Below, piece by piece: positions 9,568 to 17,947 of a stretch of 64,000 nucleotides of DNA; positions within the stretch are counted from its first letter, which is position 1, and each line of letters starts with the position of its first letter. The position numbers and the translations under genes are program-made. The notes under the pieces are model-generated. The model was not told the DNA's origin. It ran no database searches and saw nothing but the letters and a program-made list of their open reading frames with translations. Source of the DNA: Gammaproteobacteria bacterium (GTDB lineage: Bacteria; Pseudomonadota; Gammaproteobacteria; JAABTG01); contig JAXHLS010000006.1 in the NCBI GenBank assembly GCA_034522055.1, forward strand, positions 641,643 through 705,642, read 5' to 3'.

Positions 9568-9802
9568 ACGGCCTGATCCACCGCGGCGCCTGTTCCCCGC
9601 CACCGACATCTCCCTGCCCCTGCACTTCCCGGCGGCGGGCCGGGAGCCCCGGGACACCGAGGGCCTGGTGGCGGAACTGCTGGATGCCGGCGAGGGCTTC
9701 GAGGCCGTGGAAGCGGCCATGTTCCGGGAGGCCGTACGCCGCTGCGGCGGCAACCACAGCGAAGCCGCCAAACGCCTTGGCCTGACCCGGGACACCCTCT
9801 GA
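9550..9802 (+). pseudogene. C-terminal remnant of a DmpR/XylR-type sigma-54 activator
   Basis: Fragment of the regulator that normally controls phenol hydroxylase. Visible are LADRDGLI and, after a one-base frame change, LFPATDISLPL, then the Fis-type DNA-binding helix region (MFREAVRRCGGNHSEAAKRLGLTRDTL) ending at a stop about ten residues earlier than usual. The sensor and AAA+ domains are missing. It points away from the dmpL remnant, matching the usual divergent dmpR/dmpKLMNOP arrangement after loss of the central part (dmpR front, promoters, dmpK, dmpL front). Confidence 0.65.
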
Positions 9803-9859
9803 TCCCTCTGCCGTCCGATCCCTCTGCCGTCTGGCACCTCCGTCTCTGCACCCTCCACC

Positions 9860-10145
9860 GTCATGCCGGGCTTGAACCGGCATCCTCGGAAGGCGGCACC
9901 ACGGCCAGCCTCACCCGAGAGTCCCGCCGTGCCGTCTGCCCGGAATTGCTCGCTGTACTCGCTACACGCTCCCCCGCGGGCGTTCGATGCGCTACACGCT
10001 CAACTTGTACTTCCTCCGAATCGAGAACCCGCCGCGGGCCATTTGCACCGTCACCGCCAGGACGCTATTTTCAGCCGATATTGTCCAGGGAAGACCCCCT
10101 ATGCAGGCATTTGCGACCGCTGCTTCAACGAACCACGCTTCGCAA
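9860..10145 (+). repeat. Right copy of the ~290 bp diverged direct repeat
   Basis: Same order of conserved blocks as the copy at 7600-7890, from GTCATGCCGGGCTTG to GGGAAGACC and ATGCAGGCAT. The 9803-10390 stretch contains no other recognisable gene; bases 10146-10390 hold nothing I can identify apart from the likely promoter region of the following toxin-antitoxin pair. Confidence 0.65.
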
Positions 10146-10390
10146 CGGGCAGTGACTGCGGCAGTATTGTCGATGCGGTAGTTTCGATCGCTGCGAGGAA
10201 GCTCTTCGGGGCGGGCTCACCGTGGTATCGGATTGCATTGGAAGGCGAGTGAAGTGCGGCGACCGTCAAACAACCGGCTGAACCCCCCGGTCGATCCCGT
10301 CACCGCCGTTGCAAGGGACGCAACGGCCACACCGGTCTCGCTCGCGGGTTTGCCGGGCGTTATGATTCATGAAAATCGGAGGTAAAGACA

Positions 10391-10597
10391 ATGAGCACGA
10401 AGGAGCTGTTAGATGAGGCAATGAAACTGAAACCAGAGGAGCGGTTCACCTTGGTTGAAGGTCTGATAAAGAGCCTAGATGAACCGGACAAAAGGCTCGA
10501 TGAAATATGGGCTGAAGAAGTGGAAAAGAGACTCAAGGCTTATCGGGAAGGAAAGCTCAAAGGTGTCCCGATGGAGGAAATATTTAACGAAAAATGA
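10391..10597 (+). CDS. Antitoxin of an addiction module (ParE partner, TIGR02574-like)
   Basis: Acidic 68-residue protein of the putative addiction-module antitoxin family, with the typical opening MSTKELLDEAMKLKPEER and a central LVEGLIKSLDEP followed by a charged helix (EIWAEEVEKRLKAYREG). It would neutralise the toxin encoded immediately downstream and probably autorepress the pair. A ribosome-binding AATCGGAGG lies just upstream of the ATG. Its stop overlaps the toxin start (ATGATG), a classic coupled toxin-antitoxin layout. Base composition is clearly lower in GC than the surrounding chromosome, suggesting acquisition. Confidence 0.85.
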   Translation: MSTKELLDEAMKLKPEERFTLVEGLIKSLDEPDKRLDEIWAEEVEKRLKAYREGKLKGVPMEEIFNEK

Positions 10598-10893
10598 TGC
10601 GCGTCATATTCACCAGGATAGCGAGGCAGGAGCTGGAAGATGCGACCCGTTACTATGAGCTCGAATATTCAGGGCTTGGGCGCAGATTCAAGGAAGAAGT
10701 GAGAAAGGCCGCATTACGAATTGCCGAGTATCCTAAAGCGTGGTCCATAGAGCGGGGTGAAGCACGGAAGTGCCTCCTGCACAAGTTTCCGTATAAATTG
10801 ATGTACTCCGTGGAAGAAGACCATATTCTTGTTATCGCGGTAGCCCACCAGCACCGGAAGCCGGACTACTGGGTTGGTCGAGATGAAACATAG
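10594..10893 (+). CDS. RelE/ParE-family toxin
   Basis: 99-residue RelE/ParE-superfamily toxin. Family features are an N-terminal basic strand-helix (VIFTRIARQELEDATRYYE), a central FKEEVRKAALRIAEYP and the C-terminal hydrophobic strands with YKLMYSV and VIAVAHQHRKPDYW, the final R-K-P-x-Y-W being characteristic of the ParE-like branch paired with this antitoxin type. Members inhibit gyrase or cleave mRNA; which applies cannot be told here. No truncation or frame change is seen, so the pair looks intact. Translation is coupled to the antitoxin by overlap. Confidence 0.85.
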   Translation: MMRVIFTRIARQELEDATRYYELEYSGLGRRFKEEVRKAALRIAEYPKAWSIERGEARKCLLHKFPYKLMYSVEEDHILVIAVAHQHRKPDYWVGRDET

Positions 10894-10928
10894 CGAATAA
10901 GGATAGATCGCGCGTAGCCGCGATCTTA

Positions 10929-11150
10929 TCCCGGTGTTGTCGGCCACCCACTTTGCGGGCAGCCGCGTCGGGATTGGCAGGGCCTCGGCATTGATGGCAG
11001 CGAGAAAGCGGGCCCGGAATACCCAGGCCAGGGCGAATTCATTGAACAGGCAGTTGCCCTTGAGCTTTTTCCACTGTTTGCGCCTGCGGTCGATGGCGCC
11101 GCCGGGCACGACGACATGGCAGTGGGGGTGATAGTCGAGCTTTCGTGAGT
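10929..11150 (-). mobile_element. IS91-family (Y2) transposase remnant
   Basis: On the minus strand a fragment reads YHPHCHVVVPGGAI, then KLKGNCLFNEFALAWVFRARFLAAI and LPAKWVADN. This is the conserved central part of IS91/IS1294-type rolling-circle transposases, including the H-P-H motif. Both ends of the gene are missing. It lies between two toxin-antitoxin pieces and its right edge coincides with the start of an antitoxin remnant, suggesting transposition or recombination disrupted that module. Confidence 0.7.
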
Positions 11151-11162
11151 GGTTTGCCCAGT

Positions 11163-11300
11163 GTGATGCAAAAGCGTGGAGCCAGAAACTGGAACAAGAT
11201 GTTGAGGCCGGCAAATTGGACGCGCTTGCCGAATGTGGACTACGTGATCACAAGGCAGGAAAAAGCCACGAACTATGAAACACTTTGCTTCGCCGCAGTT
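11163..11300 (+). pseudogene. Remnant toxin-antitoxin module (antitoxin tail plus toxin start)
   Basis: One frame encodes an antitoxin C-terminus (KLEQDVEAGKLDALAE, then DHKAGKSHEL and stop at 11276-11278). This is overlapped in ATGA fashion by a toxin start MKHFASPQ at 11275, the opening of a known RelE-like toxin family. After eight residues the toxin sequence stops matching and unrelated DNA follows. The antitoxin front is replaced by the IS91-type remnant. Too short for standard gene calling; recognised from the two family signatures and their overlap. Confidence 0.55.
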
Positions 11301-11331
11301 AAAGCAAACCAGTACACGAGGAGGATGTGCA

Positions 11332-11622
11332 ATGAACTATTCAACGCAGGACGCCCGTGAAGAACGGCACATGCCTTACGTTGTCGATGGCATTCGATTG
11401 GACATTGTCGTTACTAAGATGGGAAACGACGAATGGTCTCTAGCAGTCTTTAATGAACGAGGAATCTTCTCGACGTGGTGTGAATATTTTCAAAGCCCAG
11501 ACATCGCCATAAGAACGGCGATCAAAGCGATGCGCGAAGAAGGCATTGAAGAGTTTACAAGTATCGAGGGCTTCGAGTATCTGGAGGAAAATCACGAAGA
11601 CGTATGGCGAGATAAGTACTGA
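11332..11622 (+). CDS. Hypothetical protein, 96 residues
   Basis: Small acidic protein of unknown function beginning MNYSTQDAREERHM. The ATG at 11332 is preceded by ACGAGGAGG with good spacing, which favours it over the longer frame from 11275 that starts in a toxin remnant. The sequence contains IRLDIVVTKMGNDEWSLAV and a C-terminal helix-rich AIKAMREEGIEEF, giving the look of a small cytosolic alpha/beta protein. I recognise no family or catalytic motif. It lies in the low-GC island and may be cargo of the mobile DNA there. Confidence 0.55.
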   Translation: MNYSTQDAREERHMPYVVDGIRLDIVVTKMGNDEWSLAVFNERGIFSTWCEYFQSPDIAIRTAIKAMREEGIEEFTSIEGFEYLEENHEDVWRDKY

Positions 11623-11670
11623 GGAACTTAGCAACAAGCTACTCCAACCCGTTAAAGAAATGTTTTCGGC

Positions 11671-11889
11671 TTACGCAAAGCATTTTAATTGGAATGTATG
11701 CTTGCGCAAATTCGCGGCAATGTATTCGCAGGAAACGCCGAGTGTTGGACCATCGGCCAACTGGTGGAAAGCATCGTCCATCCCTTTGAAGTATTGCTTA
11801 CGCTGTTCCCGTCCCCATCGTTCTTCCGTAAACCTTGCGATATTTTTCAAGTCAGCCTTGGCGGCGTTCGATACCGAAAAAGAAGCCCC
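11671..11889 (-). pseudogene. parE: ParE toxin remnant lacking a start codon and C-terminus
   Basis: Minus-strand translation just after parD gives SFSVSNAAKADLKNIARFTEE, then GREQRKQYFKGMDDAFHQLA, GPTLGVSCEYI and LRKHTFQLK before a stop at 11671-11673. This matches the ParE toxin family up to about residue 66 of roughly 95. No ATG, GTG or TTG is available at the expected start, where the frame reads WLGASFS overlapping the parD stop, and the last third is replaced. The toxin is therefore probably dead, leaving an orphan antitoxin. It is absent from ordinary gene calls because it lacks a start. Confidence 0.7.
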
Positions 11890-12128
11890 TAGCCAAACTC
11901 TTTGTCCAGTTCCGCCATGAAGTTCTCATAGCTGTACTCGGCTGTCCCGCTCTTGCGGCCTTCGTCAATCAATCTGCGCAACGCGTCCAATTTCACTTCT
12001 TCGGTTTCGAGCAAACGCAAGCCGGCGCGCACTACCTCGGTAGCAGAGCCATATCGCCCTTTTTCAAGCTGGGCGGCAATAAACTGATCGAAGTGCTCAC
12101 CCAAGCTTACGCTGGTGTTCTTGGCCAT
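11889..12128 (-). CDS. parD: ParD-family antitoxin
   Basis: 79-residue ribbon-helix-helix antitoxin of the ParD/CC2985 type: MAKNTSVSLGEHFDQFI opens the DNA-binding domain, RYGSATEVVRAGLRLLE is the family signature, and the acidic tail (SYENFMAELDKEFG) would bind ParE. The internal Met at 12128 was chosen because family members begin here; the longer frame adds 33 unrelated residues. It stands upstream of the broken parE on the same strand, so it may persist only as an anti-addiction or regulatory remnant. Confidence 0.82.
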   Translation of the reverse strand: MAKNTSVSLGEHFDQFIAAQLEKGRYGSATEVVRAGLRLLETEEVKLDALRRLIDEGRKSGTAEYSYENFMAELDKEFG

Positions 12129-12301
12129 AAGGAAAACCTCGTCTGCACTAATAAATACCAAATTATGGTAGCGGCACATAACCAAGGACTCAAGGGGACG
12201 CTGGTAAATCCGCGCCGCGCAAAACACCCCACACCTGGCGGTGCGAGGGTCCCTCTCAGGTAAGGGTTGCCCAACCCGGGCGTTTACCGGGTCGGGTGGC
12301 G

Positions 12302-12340
12302 CGGTTTAATCGTCGATCCGGGGCGGGATGGATTAAACCG
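12302..12340 (-). terminator. Inverted repeat downstream of fdhA
   Basis: CGGTTTAATC at 12302-12311 is the exact inverse of GATTAAACCG at 12331-12340, with a 19-base spacer. It lies 25 bases beyond the fdhA stop on the minus strand. The loop is long and there is no clear U-run, so it may be a transcript-end hairpin or a protein-binding site. Confidence 0.4.
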
Positions 12341-12364
12341 GTGTTTCCGCGGGGAGCCGCCTGT

Positions 12365-15157
12365 TCAGGCGCTGGCGGCCTGCTGCTCCGGCCGGGACGC
12401 GGCCGGCGCGGCGGGACGTACGCGGATGGCGCAGTATTTGAACTCGGGGATCTTGCCGTAGGGGTCGAGGGCCTCGTTGGTCAGGAGATTGGCGGCAGCC
12501 TCGTGGTAGCAGAACGGCATGAACACCGAGCGCCGGGCCATGCCGCGGTCGGCGCGCGCGGTGGCCGTGATCTCGCCGCGCCGTGAGGTGATGGTCACCC
12601 GCTCGCCGGGGCGGATCCCCAGTTCCTGCATGTCCTGGGGGTGGAGGCTGGCCACCGCCTCGGGCTCTATGGCGTCCAGCACCGTGGCATGGCGGGTCAT
12701 GCTGCCGGTGTGCCAGTGCTCCAACTGGCGGCCGGTGGTGAACACGAAGGGATAGTCGGTGTCCGGCACCTCGTCGGCATGGATGTGCTGGGCGGGGACG
12801 AAGCGGGCGCGGCCGCTGGCGGTGGGGAAGCCCTGCTGGAAGATGATGGGTTCGCCGGGGTCGCCTTCGTGGGTCAGGGGATAGGTGAGGGTGTCTTCCG
12901 CACTGAGGCGCTCCCAGGTCATGCCCGCGAGGCTGGGGGTCGCGTGGCGCATCTCCTCGAACACGTCGCTCACGGACTCATAGGACCACTGCAGCCCCAG
13001 ACCCTTGGCCATCTGCTGGATGATCCACAGGTCCTGGCGGGCGTCGCCGGGGGGATCGATGGCCTGGCGGCCGAGCTGGACGCGGCGGTCGGTGTTGGTG
13101 AAGGTGCCGGTCTTCTCGGGGAAGGCGGAGGCGGGCAGGATGACATCGGCGAAGCCCGCGGTCTCGGTGAAGAAGATGTCCTGCACCACCAGGTGATCGA
13201 GGCGCGCCAGGGCCTCCCGGGCGTGGTTCAGGTTGGGGTCCGACATGGCGGGGTTCTCCCCCATGATGTACATGCCGTGGAGCCGGTCCTCGTGGATGGC
13301 GTTCATGATCTCCACCACCGTGAGCCCCGGCTTGGGGTCCAGGGGTGTGTCCCACAGCTGCTCGAACTTCTTCTGGATCACCGGGTCGTCCACCCGCTGG
13401 TAGTCGGGGTAGACCATAGGGATGAGGCCCACGTCCGAGGCCCCCTGGACGTTGTTCTGGCCGCGCAGGGGATGCAGGCCGGTGCCGGGGCGGCCGATCT
13501 GGCCCGTGAGCAGAGCCAGGGCGATGAGACAGCGGGCGTTGTCGGTGCCGTGGATGTGCTGGGAGATCCCCATGCCCCAGAAGATCATGGCCCCCTTGGC
13601 GGTGGCATAGAGACGGGCCACCTCGCGGATGGTCTGGGCCGGGATGCCGGTGATGGCCGCCACCTGCTCCGGCGGGTAGTCCATGACGTTCTGCTTCAGG
13701 GCCTCGTAACCCTCGGTATGGTCGCGGATGTAGGCGTCGTTCTGCAGGCCCTCCTCGATGATGGTGTACATCATGGCGTTCAACAGGGGTACGTCGGTGT
13801 CGGCGTTGAACTGCAGGGAATAGCTGGCATGGCGGGCCAACTCGGAGCGGTAGGGGTCCATGAGGACGAGCTTCTTGCCGCTCTTGGCCGCGTTCTTCAT
13901 GAAGGTGGCGGCCACCGGGTGATTCACCGTGGGCCGGGCGCCGATGATGATGATGACCTCGGCCTCGGCCACGTCGGCCACCTGGTTGGAGACGGAGCCC
14001 GAGCCGATGGTCTCCAGCATGGCGGCCACGGAGGAGGCGTGGCACAGACGGGTGCAGTGGTCGACGTTGTTGGTATGGAAGCCGGTGCGCACCAGCTTCT
14101 GGAACAGGTAGGCCTCCTCGTTGCTGCCTTTGGCGGAGCCGAAGCCGGCCAGGGCCTGGCCGCCCTTGTCGTCACGGATGCGCGTGAGGCCACCCGTGGC
14201 CACCGCCAGGGCCTCTTCCCAACTCGCCTCGCGGAAATACTCGTGCAGCCGGTCATGCCCCAGTATCTCGGGGGTCTTGGGCATGCCTTCGCGGCGGATG
14301 AGGGGGGTGGTCAGGCGGTTGGCGTGATGGACATAGTCGAAGCCGTAGCGGCCCTTGACGCACAGGCGGCTGTGGTTGGAGGGGCCGTCGCGGCCGTTCG
14401 TATAGAGAATTGTGTCGTCCTTCACATGATAGGTGAGCAGGCAGCCCACGCCACAGTAGGGGCACACGGACTTCACCTGCCTGTCCGACGCCACTTGGCC
14501 CACCTCATGGGCGGGCATCAGGGCACCCGTGGGGCAGGCCTGGACGCACTCGCCGCAGGTGACGCAGGTGCTGTCTCCCATGGGGTCATCGAGGTCGAAG
14601 ACGATCTTGGAATGCTCGCCGCGGAAGGCATAGCCGATGACATCGTTGACCTGTTCCTCACGGCAGGCGCGCACGCAACGGGTACACTGGATACAGGTAT
14701 CCAGGTTCACGGCGATGGCGGCGTTGCTGAGGTCGGGGGTGGGCTGGGGGCGCTGCCCGAAGCGGGGCCGGCCCACGCCGAGCTTGCCGGCCCAGTGGTC
14801 GAGCTCGGAGTTCGGTGTATGGGGAGAGGTCGTCTGTTCGGGCATGTCCGCCAGCAGCAGTTCGAGCACCATGCGCTGGGACAGCCGGGCGCGATCGCTG
14901 TCGCTGCGCACGGTCATGCCGTCCCTGGGCGCCCGGCAGCAGGAAGGTGCCAGGACCCGCTCGCCGTCGATCTCCACCATGCAGGAGCGGCAGTTGCCGA
15001 CCTCGCGATAGCCCTCCTTGAAGCACAGGCTGGGGATCTCGACGCCGATGCGCCGGGCGGCCTGGAGGATGGTCTCGCCCTCCAGGGCCTCCACGGGCTG
15101 GCCGTTGAGGTCGAATCGGATGGTGCTCGCGGCGACGGTTTGGGGGTTGGCAGCCAT
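12365..15157 (-). CDS. fdhA: NAD-dependent formate dehydrogenase, catalytic alpha subunit
   Basis: Mo/W-bis-MGD formate dehydrogenase subunit (formate to CO2), 930 residues, cytoplasmic. Domains in order: ferredoxin-like [2Fe-2S] with CFKEGYREVGNCRSC (about 43-57); two [4Fe-4S] sets CIQCTRCVRAC (about 155) and CVTCGECVQAC (about 197); the MGD-domain cluster CPYCGVGC (about 231); the active site HCTRLCHASS (about 370), with Cys rather than selenocysteine as the metal ligand; then the C-terminal MGD domain with TGRQLEHWHTGSMTR. The start at 15157 overlaps the fdhB stop (TAATG), implying coupled translation; the longer upstream frame is antisense-like. The architecture matches the FDH1 type of Methylobacterium. 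It is the last step of the C1 oxidation pathway encoded at 29.9-53 kb. Confidence 0.93.
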   Translation of the reverse strand: MAANPQTVAASTIRFDLNGQPVEALEGETILQAARRIGVEIPSLCFKEGYREVGNCRSCMVEIDGERVLAPSCCRAPRDGMTVRSDSDRARLSQRMVLELLLADMPEQTTSPHTPNSELDHWAGKLGVGRPRFGQRPQPTPDLSNAAIAVNLDTCIQCTRCVRACREEQVNDVIGYAFRGEHSKIVFDLDDPMGDSTCVTCGECVQACPTGALMPAHEVGQVASDRQVKSVCPYCGVGCLLTYHVKDDTILYTNGRDGPSNHSRLCVKGRYGFDYVHHANRLTTPLIRREGMPKTPEILGHDRLHEYFREASWEEALAVATGGLTRIRDDKGGQALAGFGSAKGSNEEAYLFQKLVRTGFHTNNVDHCTRLCHASSVAAMLETIGSGSVSNQVADVAEAEVIIIIGARPTVNHPVAATFMKNAAKSGKKLVLMDPYRSELARHASYSLQFNADTDVPLLNAMMYTIIEEGLQNDAYIRDHTEGYEALKQNVMDYPPEQVAAITGIPAQTIREVARLYATAKGAMIFWGMGISQHIHGTDNARCLIALALLTGQIGRPGTGLHPLRGQNNVQGASDVGLIPMVYPDYQRVDDPVIQKKFEQLWDTPLDPKPGLTVVEIMNAIHEDRLHGMYIMGENPAMSDPNLNHAREALARLDHLVVQDIFFTETAGFADVILPASAFPEKTGTFTNTDRRVQLGRQAIDPPGDARQDLWIIQQMAKGLGLQWSYESVSDVFEEMRHATPSLAGMTWERLSAEDTLTYPLTHEGDPGEPIIFQQGFPTASGRARFVPAQHIHADEVPDTDYPFVFTTGRQLEHWHTGSMTRHATVLDAIEPEAVASLHPQDMQELGIRPGERVTITSRRGEITATARADRGMARRSVFMPFCYHEAAANLLTNEALDPYGKIPEFKYCAIRVRPAAPAASRPEQQAASA

Positions 15158-16863
15158 TAGCGGTCGAACTCCTGGGGAAAATATTTGAGGGCACAGCGCA
15201 GCGGGTTCGGGGCCGCCTGACCCAGGCCGCAGATGGAGGCGTCTACCATGGCGGTGGACAGCTCCTCGAGCAACGCCTCGTCCCAGGTCTCCTGCTCCAT
15301 CAGGGCCACGGCCTTGACCGTCCCCACGCGGCACGGTGTGCACTGTCCGCAGGATTCGTGGGCGAAGAAGCGCATGGCATTGAGGGCGGCCTGGCGGGCG
15401 CTGTCGTGGTCGGACAGCACGATGATGGCGGCCGAACCGATGAAGCAGCTGGAATCCACCTCCTGGAGGGTGTCGAAGTCCAGGGGCACGTCGGCCTTGG
15501 ATGCGGGGAGGATGCCGCCGGAGGCGCCGCCGGGGAAATAACCGTACAGGGTGTGGCCGTCCAGCATGCCGCCACAGTACTCATCGATGAGTTCCCGCAG
15601 GGTGATACCGGCGGGGGCCAGGTGGACGCCCGGACGTTTCACCCGGCCGCTGACGGAGAAGGAGCGCAGGCCGTGGCGGCCGTGGCGACCCTGGCCGGCG
15701 AACCACTCCGGGCCCTTTTCCAGGACATCCCGCACCCAGTACATGGTCTCCAGGTTTTGTTCCAGGGTGGGTCGCCCGAAGACGCCCACCTGGGCCACCA
15801 GGGGCGGGCGCAGGCGGGGCATGCCGCGTTTGCCTTCGATGGACTCCACCATGGCCGATTCTTCGCCACAGATATAGGCGCCGGCGCCCCGCCGGATATG
15901 GACCCGGGGCAGGGGACAGGGCGGATTAGCTTCCAGGTCTGCCACCGCCTGGTGGAGGATACCCTCGGCGGTGGCGTATTCGTCCCGCAGGTAGAGATAG
16001 ACATCGGGGGCGTTGACGGCCCAGGCGCCGATGAGGCTGCCCTCCAGGAAACGGTGGGGGTCACGCTCCAGATAATGGCCATCCTTGAAGGTCCCGGGCT
16101 CGCCCTCGTCGATGTTGATGGTGACATAGCGGGGCTCGGGCTCGTCGCGCAATGCACGCCACTTGCGCCCTGCCGGAAAGCCGGCGCCCCCCAGGCCCCG
16201 CAGCTTGGCGTTCTCCAGGGTGGTGATGATGTCCTCCACGTCGCGCCGGCCCGCCACACACTCGGCCAGCAACTCATAGCCCCCCTCCTGGCGGTAGGCG
16301 GCGTAATGGGTGACTCCCGCGGGCGCCGGAGGCTTCACCGACCCGGCATCGACGGCGGCGGCCACCGTCTCCGGCGTGGCGTGGCCGATGGGGTTGCGCC
16401 CCAGCACGACCACGGGGGCCTCGTGGCAGCGGCCCACGCAGGGCACGGGCTGGATGCGCACGCCGGGTCCCAGCTTCGCTTTCAGGGTGGCCATGAGTTC
16501 GTCGCAACCGTACATCTCACAGGTCACGGAGTCGCACACGCGCACGGTCAGCGGCGGCGGCGGGGTGTCCCCCGGTTTGATGACATCGAAATGATGATAG
16601 AAGGTGGCGACCTCGTAGACCTCGGTCATGGCGAGGCCGAGTTCGTGGGCCAGGGCCACCATGTGGGCGGCGGAGATATGCCTGTAGCCGTCCTGGATGA
16701 GGTGCAGGTACTCGATGAGCAGGTCGCGGCGGCGGGGGCCGTCCCCCAGCAAGACCCTTACTTCGGCCAGGGCCTGTTCTTGCGGCTGCCGGCCTTTCAG
16801 ATGTCCGCGTTTCTTGCCACTTCCTTTGCGAGGAAGAGTCTTCGATTGAGCGACGTTCGTCAT
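15157..16863 (-). CDS. fdhB: NAD-dependent formate dehydrogenase, NuoE-NuoF fused beta subunit
   Basis: Diaphorase subunit passing formate electrons to NAD+, 568 residues. The N-terminal NuoE-like thioredoxin-fold domain has [2Fe-2S] cysteines in CDSVTCEMYGC (about 110) and CVGRCHEAP (about 141). The NuoF-like domain follows, with the FMN/NADH motif LGGAGFPAGRKW (about 222) and the C-terminal [4Fe-4S] motif CGQCTPCRVGT (about 505). Such NuoE-NuoF fusions are typical of Fdh1B. I chose the ATG at 16863; the open frame continues to 17055, but a sigma-54-type promoter at 16928-16943 lies inside that extension, which supports the shorter form. It is followed by fdhA with a one-base overlap. No third small subunit or fdhD maturation gene is visible. 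Confidence 0.9.
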   Translation of the reverse strand: MTNVAQSKTLPRKGSGKKRGHLKGRQPQEQALAEVRVLLGDGPRRRDLLIEYLHLIQDGYRHISAAHMVALAHELGLAMTEVYEVATFYHHFDVIKPGDTPPPPLTVRVCDSVTCEMYGCDELMATLKAKLGPGVRIQPVPCVGRCHEAPVVVLGRNPIGHATPETVAAAVDAGSVKPPAPAGVTHYAAYRQEGGYELLAECVAGRRDVEDIITTLENAKLRGLGGAGFPAGRKWRALRDEPEPRYVTINIDEGEPGTFKDGHYLERDPHRFLEGSLIGAWAVNAPDVYLYLRDEYATAEGILHQAVADLEANPPCPLPRVHIRRGAGAYICGEESAMVESIEGKRGMPRLRPPLVAQVGVFGRPTLEQNLETMYWVRDVLEKGPEWFAGQGRHGRHGLRSFSVSGRVKRPGVHLAPAGITLRELIDEYCGGMLDGHTLYGYFPGGASGGILPASKADVPLDFDTLQEVDSSCFIGSAAIIVLSDHDSARQAALNAMRFFAHESCGQCTPCRVGTVKAVALMEQETWDEALLEELSTAMVDASICGLGQAAPNPLRCALKYFPQEFDR

Positions 16864-16927
16864 GTGCGGTGCTGCGACCTCCACCATGGTACGGACGCAG
16901 GGGTACGTCCGATGCTTCGTACTGCCC

Positions 16928-16943
16928 AGCAAAGGGTATGCCA
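16928..16943 (-). promoter_or_regulatory. Sigma-54 promoter upstream of fdhBA
   Basis: Read on the minus strand: TGGCAT, five bases, TTGCT, with GG and GC exactly 12 apart, an excellent match to TGGCAY-N5-TTGCW. The predicted start of transcription is near 16917, giving a leader of about 54 bases to fdhB. The rest of 16864-17286 shows no gene. Confidence 0.72.
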
Positions 16944-17286
16944 GAGGAGCCGATAGCGGGGCGTGTGTGCGCTCTCCCTTGGCGCCAACCGACCCCACGG
17001 TATCGGCAAAACAACGACAGCGCCCCGGGTTAGGGTCGGCCATGGCCAAGGCCAAGGCGGCGCAAGGGCGGCATGGCTTCCCGTCGCGCGTGGACCCGGT
17101 GTGACGCCCGTGGAGCGACCCCGTGGCTATTGTGCCACCACCGTTACATGCTTCTGCGCCATTGGCTCGTGGCGTGGCCGCCTGGTCGGAATCCGCAGCC
17201 CTTATGGGCCGTGCCCCGAGCCTCGGGGGTACTCGGCGCCGGGAAGCGAGCGCCTGTCCGGAACCCGTCTTGACGCGCGTGTTCCC

Positions 17287-17841
17287 TCAGGAACAGGCGT
17301 GGCCATCCTCGGTGGCGTCTTCACGCGCACGTTCCAGGGAGGCCTCGTAGGTGTCCCTGGAGAGGTCCAGGCGTGCCAGATAGCGGCCTACGGTGGTCTC
17401 GGGTTCGAGGCGGTCGGCATGGAAGCGCGCCGCAAGGGCCTCGTTGTCGTTGAGATAGGCCGCCACCGCGGCGAAGCTCAGGCCCAGGCGAAAGTCGAAA
17501 TTGCGGAATGCGTTGCTGTCCGGGTCCGGCGCCGGCATGGCGGCCGCCATTTCCTCGAAGGTCTGCGCGAAGCTCAGAAGGTGCTGGCGGGTGGCCGCCT
17601 CCAGGTCGTACTCCGCCACGATCTGGCGCAACATGGCGGCCACTTCGAGTCGGGTGTGGTTGTACGCATCGAGGTGTTGCTCCAGGGATTGCCTGCGGGT
17701 GAGCCATGAACCCTTGTCACACTCGCCGGCCAGCCGGTGGCTGGGGTAATCGGCGGGGAGTCTGGGGGCCACATCGGCCCATACGAGGCCGGTGGTCGCT
17801 CCGGCCAGCAGAGCGGCCAGCAGGGTATGTGCATATCTCAT
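17287..17841 (-). CDS. Hypothetical exported protein
   Basis: 184-residue protein starting MRYAHTLLAALLAGATTGLVWA, a typical Sec signal peptide with probable cleavage after VWA. The mature part is mostly charged and helical (LRQIVAEYDLEAATRQHLLSFAQTFEEMAAAM) with Cys near both ends; no known family or cofactor motif is apparent. It is the last gene of a minus-strand group after an SCO protein and a mono-cluster ferredoxin, divergent from mtoX. A periplasmic role connected to the methanethiol oxidase system is possible but only inferred from position. Confidence 0.65.
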   Translation of the reverse strand: MRYAHTLLAALLAGATTGLVWADVAPRLPADYPSHRLAGECDKGSWLTRRQSLEQHLDAYNHTRLEVAAMLRQIVAEYDLEAATRQHLLSFAQTFEEMAAAMPAPDPDSNAFRNFDFRLGLSFAAVAAYLNDNEALAARFHADRLEPETTVGRYLARLDLSRDTYEASLERAREDATEDGHACS

Positions 17842-17947
17842 ATCACGGAGTTCCCGTTGTTTGGCGTCGGTGAGTTTTCCAGGAAGAAGGCCATGGAATC
17901 ATGTCGCGGGCGCCGGGGCGCCTGCAATCATGAGTCCATGGCTCCAT

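Noticed and set aside
12641..15160. Long plus-strand open frame of about 840 codons opposite fdhA
   Set aside because: It is antisense to the fully recognisable formate dehydrogenase gene, with Gly/Val/His-rich composition typical of GC-rich shadow frames.
15358..16956. Plus-strand open frame opposite fdhB
   Set aside because: Antisense shadow of the NuoE-NuoF fusion; no family similarity.
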